Source: Parietaria judaica
Lineage: Eukaryota > Streptophyta > Magnoliopsida > Rosales > Urticaceae
Length of the DNA: 64,000 nucleotides
Assembly: GCA_954871525.1 (NCBI GenBank)
Contig: OX940860.1
Coordinates: forward strand, 25,328,001-25,392,000
Direction of reading: 5' to 3'
The notes beneath the pieces were generated by a model that was given only the letters and a program-made list of their open reading frames with translations, ran no database searches and had not been told where the DNA came from. Position numbers and translations under genes: made by a program. Shown piece after piece: positions 22,431 to 32,646 of the stretch. How positions within the stretch are numbered: position 1 is the stretch's first letter; each line of letters starts with the position of its first letter.

Positions 22431-25400
22431 ATGTCGAGTGGCAACAACCGTTCTCGAGGACGTCCCGAAGTCCGAGGAAAAGGACGGTCCACTATTCCGT
22501 CGCCGCGGTCGATTAATAGCAGGACGGCTTTTAGTCAACGTAATTATAATGTCGGAGTTATGAATCAACACAATGTTCCCGGTTCTTCTAGCCATCCGTT
22601 ACTGGTTCATGGTCAATATGGTACCTGTGGCGTCGGGCCGAACCAACAATTACTAATTTCTCAAGGTCACGGCGGTGGTTTTACTAACTTACTCAATTAT
22701 CAAGGTACAAATATTCCGGAATGGCAAAGCCTTAGCAACGAGCAACAATACCAAGAACAATACCAACATCACTCGACACAACAATATGTTCCCCCCGAAA
22801 CCGAGGTAAAAGTCGAGTTTAATTTAAGTAGTTTCATACTTTTATTATATTTTAAATTGCTACATTGGTTTGTTAGATAATAAATTAAATGTTAATTTTT
22901 GTGATAAATAATAAATACTCATATTAGTTTAATAAATAATCATATTAGTTTAATTATAGTTTAATTCTCATATTAGTTTTTGTGATAAATAATAAATAAT
23001 CATGTTAGTTTAATAATCATATTAGTTTAATTTATTAAATAATTTATAATCATATTAGTTTAACCATATTAGTTTAATAAATTGTTACTTTTAATTGTTA
23101 GTTTAATTAATTATATAATTTATAATCATATTACTATTAGTTTAACCATGTTAGTTTAATAAATTGTTACTTTTAATTTTTTAGTTAATTAATCTTTTAA
23201 ATAATCAATTAATCATATTAGTTTAATTAATCTTTTAAATAATCAACTAATCATATTAGTTTAATTAAACTTTAAATAGTTACTTAAATAAGTTAAAAAT
23301 GTTAAAAAAGGTAATTTGTATATGTGGTGATAATTATAAAGTTCTTATTTGATTATGGTGTCTTAGAAAGATTGGTTTTTAAATAAGGTTTGCTTTGCAA
23401 TCTCCTCCAAGCTAGCCTGGGAACCTCGGGGAGTTCTGTCTAGAAAAGCTTGGGCCTAAAGTGAGATCATAGCATCCTTTCCAGTCGATCTGGCCTTGGA
23501 ACCTCATGGAGTTCCGTCTAAAAGAGCTTGATAATTATTTTCACACATAAAAAATACCATTTTTAATTTTGTTAACTTTTTTAATTAACTATATGAAATT
23601 TAATTGAATTAATATGATTAATATTAATATTTAACCTTTGTTAAATTAATATGATTAAATTGATATTAATATTCCATTGTTTTTTTTAGGAAACGAGGTC
23701 GAGAAATTAATCCAACGACGTCGACCTCGACCCCGATGGCGACGATGATGTGGACGACGATGCGGAGGACCCCGAATAAAGGCGATGACGCCTAGGAGGA
23801 GGAGGCTCCGGGCGGCAGCGGTCGGGCCCCGCATCCGCCGGCGAGGAAGCGAAAGAAATTAACGGGTCAAGTGTGGCAGAACGACTTCCGGGCCAAGTAT
23901 AGATACAACCACTCCACCGGTTTGGAAGATAGGTTCGGAATTTGCGTCCACTGCAAAAGAGAATTTCCCGCCCATCCGAAGAACCACGGTAACTCCGGTC
24001 TAGTAAAGCACGCCGAAGTATGCAAAAAGAAACAGCGGGAGAAAGAGGTAAGTCGCCTATCCGATGAAATTTATAGGGAAGCTATAGCTGAGTGGGTTAT
24101 ACGTGATGGTATGCCTTTATCGGCGCTCGATGGCGAAGGTTTTAATAAAATGATGATGAAGTTGGCGCCGATAAACTATAGGGAAATCACGTATTATATA
24201 AACCATGAAACCATTCTAAAATTTTATGAAAAGCAAAGGGCCGATTTACAGGAAATGTTCCAAAAATCTTCTTACAAATTTTCTTTAACGTTGGATTATT
24301 GGAAAGGCCATGCTAATGATGATTATATTACCGTCGTAGCTCATTTTATTAACGGTCACTGGAATATGGAAAAGCGCATTATAGGCTTTAAGCCGATGAG
24401 GGTTAGACATACATCAGTGAACCTAGCCGAGGCTATCATAGAGGTTTTTTTCGGATTGGAACCTTAAGGATAGAGTTGTTTCTATTACGTTGGATAACGA
24501 TAGTGCGCATGCCGGTGCCGTGGAAATAATGAAGGAAAGTTTGACCAATCTCAGGGATAGTCATTTTCATCAAATGTGTGCATGTCATATTATTAACTTG
24601 ATTGTTCAATCCGGTATGAGTGTTATTTCCGAAAGTATTGCCAAAATAAGGAACGTTATTATATATATACGATCATCTACGCAGCGTACTGTTTCTTGGG
24701 AAGATTGTTGCAGGGCTAACAATTACAGGATTAGAATGTTTCAACCGGATTTGCCGATCCGCTGGAACTCGACTTACATGATGTTGGATGTTGTCATACC
24801 GTACAAGGAGCTTCTTACAAACTGGATGAACAGCCCGGAGCACGAAGACCGCGAAGAGATCACTGCAGAAGATTGGATAACCGTTATCCAATTCAAGGTT
24901 TTTCTTCACCTTTTTAATCAAATTACTATTGATATAACTCACGTTTACTCACCCACGTCTCAAAGAGCTTTGCCCGCTATTTTTGATATTCTGTGTCATT
25001 TTGGAACTGCAAAAAGAAATCCTTTATTTGGCAATGTACTAACACCTATGATTTCAAAGTTCCGGACTTATTGGAGTTCTGAAAGGCTCCCGTTTTTATA
25101 TTGCGCCACGGTTATCGTTGATCCGACGCTAAAAATTTCCCAATTACAGGATGTCTTACAAGTGATGCAAAATATGACGGGGGAGCCCTACATGACGAAC
25201 AATTTCTTCGACGCGGATAAAAAGATGAAGGACCTTCACCAAGAGTACGAGCGAAGATTTACCGAGGCTGAAGATCAGATGGATGAAACGAATCCGCAAC
25301 AACAACAAACTTAGGTAATTTTTTATTATAAATTTTAATTTCTTAATTTACTCTAAATTTTAATTTATTAACACTGTAAATATTATTTTTTTTCTTTTCA

Positions 25401-25904
25401 ATATAGGGCGGGCGCGGGGCCGGTTCACCATACATGTACAATCACAGGTTATTCTACAACCTTACGTCCCCCAGGCAAGGCGGCGGCGTTATGTCTTCTT
25501 CACCGGGTTCACAAGCAAGCGGAAGTTCAGGATCTCGTGTTCTTGGTCGACGTCGTCGTCGCAGATCCGTCGACGAGTACGCCCGGTTCTGCAACCTTCC
25601 TCCAACACCGTGTCCGGATGAAGGCCTCAACATCCTTAAATGGTGGCACATGAACCAATCTGAGTATCCGGTTTTATCCATGTTAGCTCGGGACATTCTC
25701 ACAATCCCGGTCTCAACGGTATCATCGGAGGTGGCGTTCTCATTGGCCGGAAGGTTGTTAGAGCCTCGTCGCAAGTCAACGGCGGCAAAAATGGTCGAGA
25801 TCCTTATGCTTTTGAGAGATTGGATTATGGCCAACCAGCGACAACAAGAAAACGATATGGTAGACAGAGAAATGGCGAATTACTTTGCTAATATTCAAAT
25901 GTAA
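22431..25904 (+). pseudogene. hAT transposase of element 1, BED zinc finger type, interrupted
   Basis: Transposase of the RICESLEEPER-like plant hAT class, which cuts the element out through its terminal repeats. Exon 1 (22431-22805) encodes a Gln/Asn-rich N-terminus. An intron (22806-23689, GTAAAA...TTTTAG) contains the conserved 238-bp block. Exon 2 holds a BED zinc finger (WQNDFRAKYRY, CVHC, then HAEVC; about 23870-24030), the catalytic core (LDYW, then SITLDND, CACHIINL, RWNSTY) and ends near 25319. After a second intron (to 25406) the last exon carries the C-terminal dimerisation region (WWHMNQSEYPVLSMLARDILTIPVSTVSSE). Damage is visible: a TAG and a frame change at about 23780-23795, a one-base frameshift with TAA at 24465, and a TAG at the second donor. 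The protein is unlikely to be made whole. Confidence 0.85.
23311..23548 (+). other. conserved intron block, copy in hAT 1
   Basis: A 238-bp segment of the first transposase intron matches 28706-28943 in hAT 2 at 224 of 238 positions without any indel. Bases 23361-23490 have only two differences. It contains two related hairpin units: CCAAGC...GCTTGG enclosing GAAC/GTTC, then GGAAC...GTTCC. Function unknown; a structured RNA is possible. Confidence 0.7.
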
Positions 25905-26395
25905 TTCCTTTTTAGTTGTTCGTTTTCTCGTTGTACTACGCCTTTGAAATTTTCTTTGCCTTTGGACCTTTGGTTGTAGAAGTTGTAACTTGTACCGTTG
26001 TACGTTCCTATCCAAATCCGTATCCGATCTTGAGTTTGTTTTGTTGAATAAAAACGCATTTTTATTTATATTTTTCGTTTTATACTTTAATTTTTATTTA
26101 TTTCATGTTTGTTTATAAATATTCAAACACACAAATAACTTAAGAATTTAAACTTTTCTCTTTTTTAAAACCGAACTTAGGTCTAAATCTAATAAGTACC
26201 AAAATGTTGTATTTGAACAACTAAACAACATAAGGGACTAAACATTAAATAAAACAATTTAAATTAAAAAAAAAATCAGAAACCCGGAACCGGATTTATC
26301 TAGGATTTTTTTTCCGGATCCGGGTTTTGGGCTGCAAAAAAAATTCTGTCCGATCGGTGGGGAATTTGCAGCACATTTTGGGGATTACTCGCGAG

Positions 26396-27129
26396 TGAAG
26401 TTTAATGGACGCGATATTTTCGCGAAAGATTTGAAACGCCTCATTGGACAGCTCTCCCTCAAACAAGTATATGAAGACCAAAACCAATTCTTCGACTTGC
26501 ACTTCAAGTTTAGCAACTTCCTTTACAGCTTTATGGGGCGATTAGAGCGCACTGAACGGGCTTCACTAAGTCAGGCTTATTAATCTCACATTGTTTCGGT
26601 TTGACCATTTTAATTTGAGAAAATTGCGGGAAAATTTTGAAATATAAATTTTTGTGGAATGGAAGTCTCATATCTTAAAAAAAAATCAGAATTTTATGCG
26701 GGAAAACTTTAAATTCCTGGTCTCATATCAGAATTTTTTTTTTTGCAAATTTTCAAATTCTCAGAAAACAGAAAGGTGTTGATTGTGAGGGAAAATTCCT
26801 AGAAATGTACAAATTCGTGGACAATTGAGGAAGAAGAAGAGAAAAGAAAAAGATGACTTAGAGGAAGAGAAAGGAAAAAAGAAAAAAAATGAAATGAAAG
26901 TGAACTGAGTTTCAATTTTTATAATAAGTGCACAATGATTTAAAAAGCCATTGTTTTTTTCTCTTAAAAAATAAACTCGCTGCAGTGACAATAAACTGAG
27001 CACGTCAAAAAAAAAAATGGAGGGCAGAGTTCGCCACGGAGATATTATGACTATTTTGAATTTTTGACAAGATCAAATACAAGTTATAAATTGATATATA
27101 TCATCTATAGTAATTAATTATCATTTGCT
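26396..27129. other. region between the two hAT elements
   Basis: No gene recognised. A 62-codon frame at 26395-26583 has no known domain. Sequence around 26755-26950 (TCTCAGAAAACA, GAGGGAAAATTCCTA, GAGAAAGGAA) recurs loosely at 40230-40330. From about 26990 the sequence is the left part of a lectin-gene upstream block (compare 20540-20640), which resumes after hAT 2. Confidence 0.45.
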
Positions 27130-27179
27130 ATTATTATTAGAGCTGCACATACGACGTCGCCGTTTACGATGCCCTCCAT

Positions 27180-27285
27180 CGCGACGTTCACAGTGAAAAT
27201 CGCGATGCATCGCGACTATGCAGCAAAAATCGCGAGTCGTCGCGACGAGCAGGTGAAATCGCGACGTGTCAGGGCTCGATCCGCG
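27180..27285. promoter_or_regulatory. left subterminal TCGCGA array of hAT 2
   Basis: Six copies of TCGCGA, mostly ATCGCGAC or ATCGCGAG, in about 100 bp. Clustered subterminal motifs are transposase-binding sites in Ac-type hAT elements; the same role is inferred here. Confidence 0.6.
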
Positions 27286-27539
27286 TCGTTGATCGTGTGG
27301 CTGAGATGACGCCACGTTATCGATCCGAGAGGAGTGAAAATTTGTGTTTGTTGGTGGCGAAAATAACACAATTTTTACCCGAAATTTATTCCCCAACCAC
27401 AATTATTACCCACTTTACTCGAATTCCAACCCTAAAATTTCAAATTTCAATATTTTTTCACCCACTTTCTCCTCACAATTATTCATCCACTTCACCCACC
27501 ACAATAATTATTCACCCACCCCACTCTCTCCTCAAACCC

Positions 27540-27547
27540 TATAAATA
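27540..27547 (+). promoter_or_regulatory. TATA box of hAT 2 transposase
   Basis: TATAAATA about 155 bp upstream of the ATG at 27703, downstream of the CACTTTACTCGAATTCC motif shared with hAT 1. Confidence 0.6.
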
Positions 27548-28424
27548 TCACCTCTTCCTCCCTCATTTCCTCACCAACAATCTCTCAACTCTCTCTCAAA
27601 TTCTCTCAACTCTCCAAGTTTTTTCCACTCTCAATCTCCAAAGTTCCAAAGTTCTAAAGTTCCAAATTTCCAATTTTCTAAATTTTTTAAAGTTCTCTCA
27701 TTATGTCTCGAAGAAGCGGCGGTAGTTCCGGGGGTCGAAGGGCGGCCAGGAATTTGCAACCCCAATTTCTACTAGGGGGAACATCGCAGCCTTGTCCCGA
27801 CGACTACATTCCCGTTATGCTACCCGGAGAAATATTTCCCTCCCCTCCCAATCCAGATTATCCCGACGATACAGTACGGTCTCTAAGACCTAGTCTAGTC
27901 CGGGCGGTGGCCCAGCACCACGCCAATCCCGAACGTGTGTCCCGAGAGTTGGTCGACGCGATGGCTCAATCTAGGGGGGAAATAACGATCCTTTTTTCAA
28001 TCTCATGTTACGGGAAGGTGCCGAATACGGAGCTCAAGGTCCCGAAGGTGCCGATCCCGACGAACCTCAAGGTCCCGAAGATGCCGATCCCGACCAAACT
28101 CAACGTCCCGACGATGCCGATCCCGATGACTTTCAAACGCCGCCCTCGATCCGTGGTTCAAATGTCGGGGTGTAAAACCGCGGTTCTCCTCAACCTTCCA
28201 ATCAAGATAGCGGTGAAGCCTCCGTTGCCCGTCCTCGACGAGGTCGACGTCCTTCTACCGGGTAATAACCTTTAATCCTTTTTTTATTTCATTAATTATT
28301 AATTTTTTTATTAATTAATAAGTTAGTACTTAATAATAAATAATAATTAATAATTAATAAGTAATAAATAATAATTAAAAAAAAAATTGAAAAAAAAAAA
28401 TTAATAATTATTAAATAATAATCA

Positions 28425-28504
28425 CTTGAAAGTCTTAGTATGCTCTGTGGTTGCGGTTCCAACTGATCTTCCACATCAGAAACGATTTTCTTGAGATTTA
28501 ATAA
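28425..28504 (+). repeat. 80-bp intron repeat in hAT 2, first copy
   Basis: Matches 28607-28686 at 79 of 80 positions. Contains a short hairpin CTGAT...ATCAG. Not seen in hAT 1. Confidence 0.8.
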
Positions 28505-28606
28505 TCATTTAATCATATTATCTTAATTAATTAATTTCGTTTAATTTTTTTACGATAAATATTATAGTTTAATTATTTTAGTTTATTTAATTAATTTGTC
28601 ACGTAT

Positions 28607-28686
28607 CTTGAAAGTCTTAGTATGCTCTGTGGTTGCGGTTCCGACTGATCTTCCACATCAGAAACGATTTTCTTGAGATTTAATAA
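28607..28686 (+). repeat. 80-bp intron repeat in hAT 2, second copy
   Basis: Second copy of the repeat at 28425-28504, ending 19 bp before the conserved 238-bp block. Confidence 0.8.
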
Positions 28687-28705
28687 GTTAACGGGATTAA
28701 AAATG

Positions 28706-28943
28706 GTAATTTGTATGTGTGGTGATTATTATAAAGTTCTTAATGGAATACGGTGTCTTAGAAAGATTGGTTTTTAAATAAGGTTTGCTTTGCAATCTCC
28801 TCCAAGCTAGCCTGGGAACCTCGGGGAGTCCTGTCTAGAAAAGCTTGGGCCTAAAGCGAGATCATAGCATCCTTTCCAGTCGATCTGGCCGTGGAACCTC
28901 AGGGAGTTCCGTCAAAAAGAGCTTGTTAATGATTTCCACACAT
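28706..28943 (+). other. conserved intron block, copy in hAT 2
   Basis: Counterpart of 23311-23548: same length, 14 substitutions, same two hairpin units. It ends about 38 bp before the intron acceptor; in hAT 1 the distance is about 141 bp, so the block is not simply an extended splice signal. Confidence 0.7.
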
Positions 28944-31104
28944 ATTTTGTTAACCTTTTTTCTCCCTTATATTTTTAATAGGGAAAGTCCTCTTGCCTTG
29001 TTGTGGGGACGACCAAACAAAGCGAAGCTGTGGGATTATTTTTACGAGGAACGACGGGTGGAGAACGGTGTTCGAGTCAAGATCGCCACGTGCAAGAAGT
29101 GCCATACAACCCTCGATGCGTTGGGGGAGAAAGGAACCGGCTACTTGACGCGACATAAAAAAGCGTGCTACGGGGACGGTAACGAGGTAAACACAGCACA
29201 TGTAAGTGCTCTTACCCACCGAAAATTTACGGAAATGGACCCTCGAGTGGTTGGGATCCATGTCAAAAACTTTTAAACATGTCACCATTCGAGTGTCGCC
29301 ATACCGGCAAAAACATTTCCGATAAATTAATAGAATTATTCAATGATTGGGGTTTGCAAAATCGTATTATTTCTATTACGTTAGACAATGCCGCAAACAA
29401 TAACGCCGCTATTACTATCTTAGAAAATAGTTTGCCCGGTTCTCCTTTTCGTAATATTTTACATCAAAAGTGTGCTTGTCACATCATTAATTTAATTGCT
29501 AGAACGGGCGAACGAAATATTTCAGGGCACGTTGAAAAAATACGCGGCGTTATCGATTGGATTCGGCATTCTCAAACCACCGTTAGGTGGAGACGATTTT
29601 GTAAAGAGCACAATCATAAAGCTAATAAGTTTGGTTTAGACAACAATACACGATGGAACTCTACATATCTAATGCTTTCAGTTGTTTGTAGACAGAGGTT
29701 ACCGTTAAGCGCTTTCCTCCTCACCGAACTAGAGGCCTCGGAGCGGATCACGGAGGCAGAATGGGAAACGGCCCAGAAATTCACCCAATTCCTCAAACCC
29801 TTTTACGCTGTTACTTTAAATTTTTCAAACCAAAGACAACCTTCCTTGAATCATGGTCTTTCGGGTCTTTATGAAATTACAAACACTTTTTCTGAATTCG
29901 CAAATGACCCTGTTATTTTGCCCATGATTGAGGGAATGGTTGCAAAATTCAAAAGTTATTGGGATCCACCCCCTTTTTCGTATTGTTTCGGTGCTATCTT
30001 AGATCCCCGTATTATGTTTACGTTCGGGCCGTTGATGTCAGCAATCGGGACAAACTTAGGGGTGGATTACACTGATTATATTAAGGTTGTTAATGAAGCT
30101 TTTTATGAACTTTACAGTGAATACGACCGGCGGTTCCCACAGTTCAACGTGGAGGCGGAGCAAAGGGCAGTGATGGAAAGCCCAACCAAGACCGGCCTAG
30201 CATTTGTCCGGAGACTGAAGCAAAGACTGGATCGCGGAGAATCATCGGGATCCGGTACGCCACCGGCACGAGCGGAGGAAATGGACGGTGCACTGCAAGA
30301 ACTGAAGCGGTACTACGGCCTGCGGATCGACGAGGACTCCGTCGAGTTCGATGTGATTGGATGGTGGAAGAATCAACGGGAAAGATTCCCGATATTGGCG
30401 AGAATGGCGAGGGATATACTGTCCATCCCCATTTCCAGCGTTGCTTCGGAGAGCGCGTTCAGTTCGGCTCAGCATATAATCGACGACCGGAGGGCGTCAA
30501 CAACTCCCACACACCTCGAGCAAGCGGTGGTGTTGAACGATTGGATGTTCCGCAACCCCACCATCGCCCAACGGTCCGAGCCAACAGAGCAAGAGCTTAT
30601 GACTCAAAGGTTTAACGACTGGTTCCCCGAGTGACGCAATGTAAACGCCAATATGATGTGCTCTTTCCTCTCTTGGTTTTATGTCCCTAAGGAGGGTTTT
30701 ACAAGAGAGGTTTTAGTGAGGCATCTTGTAATATTTACACTGAATATTTACAACTTCTTCCACCATATTGTAATATTCACAATGAATAATACAACTTTTT
30801 TTTTAATATCTTGTTTTATCATATTTACTTATTTGTTTTAGATTTTTAATAATTATTAATATGTTACAAATTAATACTTATTAACATATATTACAACTTA
30901 AAAATTAACTTATAAATCAAAATTAATAATATGTTACAAAATAATAACATACTAAAATATTAATTTTGAAATAAATAAAATTTAAATAATAATTTTAAAT
31001 AATTTAATACTTAAATTCGGATAAAAACTAATAAAATTAAACATTGGAAACAAAAAATAACTTTTGCCGCAGCCCTTTTTTTGGTCGAGAATCACCCCTC
31101 CTCG

Positions 31105-31212
31105 CTAAATCGCGACCACGTCGCGACGCATCGCGACCAGGCAAGCCACGACGCATCGCGACCAGCCAACTCGCGATTTTGGCGATTTCCGTCGCGATTG
31201 GTCGCGACCTGT
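31105..31212. promoter_or_regulatory. right subterminal TCGCGA array of hAT 2
   Basis: Seven copies of TCGCGA in about 105 bp, often as ATCGCGACC or GTCGCGACG, mirroring the left array. Confidence 0.6.
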
Positions 31213-31227
31213 TCATGTGCAGCTCTA

Positions 31228-31300
31228 ATTATTACAGCACAAGGAAACTACCTTGAAAATCTACGACTTGCGATTATTGAAGTTCATCTTTCTATATTGA
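31228..31300. repeat. upstream block of the lectin genes, right part of the copy split by hAT 2
   Basis: ATTATTACAGCAC, CCTTGAAAATC and GATTATTGAAGTTCATCTT continue the block that stops at 27129. Compare 20640-20700 and 49960-50010. Confidence 0.65.
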
Positions 31301-31310
31301 ACTAGGTCTG

Positions 31311-32029
31311 CAACCGGTCGGTTAACCTGATATTTTTTTTCACTATTTAGTATCCTTAACTTGATTCCGGTTAGTCATGCTTTAATAATCTTACCCTAAT
31401 TTCTGGTTATCAAAAGACCAACTTTGCCATGACATTTTTCTTTTCTTCCCTTTTTTCCTAGTTTAACACCGAAAAACATTCATTGTTTCCCCCATTGGAG
31501 CTGACGAGTCTTCGAATTGTCAAACACCCATTAGCGTCGACCTTCACCACTGCCCTTAAAGTCATGTTTATAAGTTACTATCTATCTAGCAAGTTACCCT
31601 CTAATACACAATCAAAGAGAACGACAAAGGTTGATTACAATCAAGAAAGCTATTGAGTTAAGGACCAACAAAATGTTAGGCCTATCAAAGAGAACGACAA
31701 TGGTTGATCATAGCACCATTAATTTTAGAAAGTACGGCCAATTTTAAAAGGCTACAAATTCCAAACTGGCTTTTATAGACTTAACCCATGATGAAACAAA
31801 AGCATAAATAGAATTGCAAAATATATATTTTTTACTACTGCTAAATAAATGCACTAAATAAATAATGACATAATGACATGTACAATTATTGTAAAAAAAA
31901 AAAAGACTTTTTAGTATTTTCAAGATATTATTGATCTAGAGGTGGCAAGCACGGCCCATATCCCCGCTAAACATGCCATCGAAGGTCCTGAAGGATTTTC
32001 TCAAAATTCAAATACCTATTTCAAACTGG

Positions 32030-32113
<84 letters not shown>

Positions 32114-32646
32114 ATATTATAGAATGGGCCTATAGAGATAGCGAGATGTTGTAGGCCAGATTAGGCTTTTGAGAGAGGCGCGTTTTGTTGGGGCCGTTCC
32201 ACGAAAAGGAAGGGACGTGGGAGCAAGATGTAGTAGGCCAGATTATGAAAAGGAATGGCGGGAGGCCGACCCTAAACACCTCTAAACCTGCCCCTCAAAC
32301 TGCTTATAATTATATACCATACCCTCAAACAAATTATCTCATTCTATAATTAATTAATGCTACAAGTAAAAAAATCCTTTTTTTACCTCAGCCACCTAAA
32401 ATGAGTGCATGTAATTTATTGCTATTGTAAATTTTATTATATAGTTATGATTATTTCACAATACATATTTATTATTGTAACTATAATTTGTGTATATATA
32501 TATATATATATATAAATTTGAATTTATTAACTATGATTAAATATTAAATTTTGTGATTGTCTAAATTAATATAACATAAGATTTATGACGATGTTTAATC
32601 ATAGTTAATATAACATAAGAATTTATTAACAATATGACGATGTTTT
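31311..32646. other. intergenic region with a possible short MITE and (TA)n
   Basis: No gene. A pair of inverted 8-mers, TAGAGGTG (31937-31944) and CACCTCTA (32277-32284), encloses 348 bp containing GTAGGCCAGATTA twice and a long (TA)n run (about 32032-32109). It resembles a small hAT MITE, but no target duplication is seen. Another (TA)n lies at about 32491-32514. The last dozen bases before 32647 are the continuation of the copia integrase frame found at 35401. Confidence 0.4.

Larger units (their letters stand above)
21828..26387 (+). mobile_element. hAT transposon 1 (4.56 kb) with 8-bp target duplication
   Basis: Terminal inverted repeats of 15 bp with one mismatch: TAATCCCAAAAATGT at the left and the complement of TAATCCCCAAAATGT at the right. 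Both ends are flanked by CTCGCGAG (21820-21827 and 26388-26395), an 8-bp duplication as expected for hAT elements; it happens to be palindromic. CCGGAT and CCGGGT motifs are clustered just inside both ends (21848-21960 and 26283-26330) and may be transposase sites. The interior carries a split hAT transposase gene on the plus strand. Confidence 0.85.
27703..30634 (+). pseudogene. hAT transposase of element 2, partly degraded
   Basis: Exon 1 (27703-28261) begins MSRRSGGSSGG. After about 27985 a frame change leaves the acidic frame (three repeats of a PEGADPDE-like unit), which then meets a TAA. Intron 28262-28981 carries two 80-bp repeats and the 238-bp block shared with hAT 1. Exon 2 starts at 28982 with a BED zinc finger (LWDYFYEE, CKKC, then HKKAC). 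About 100 codons of the region before the core, present in hAT 1, are missing near 29230-29290. The remaining 451-codon frame (29279-30634) is uninterrupted and has SITLDN, CACHIINLIA, RWNSTYLML and the C-terminal dimerisation region (DVIGWWKNQRERFPILARMA, then VASESAFS). It may be active only in part. Confidence 0.85.
27138..31227 (+). mobile_element. hAT transposon 2 (4.09 kb) with TCGCGA subterminal arrays
   Basis: Perfect 13-bp terminal inverted repeats TAGAGCTGCACAT. The flanks are ATTATTAT (27130-27137) and ATTATTAC (31228-31235), an 8-bp target duplication with one change. The unoccupied site is visible at about 20630-20650, where the flanking phrases are joined. The interior holds a plus-strand hAT transposase gene. 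Confidence 0.9.

Noticed and set aside
31942..32154. Frame with a long Ile-Tyr repeat
   Set aside because: Translation of a (TA)n microsatellite.
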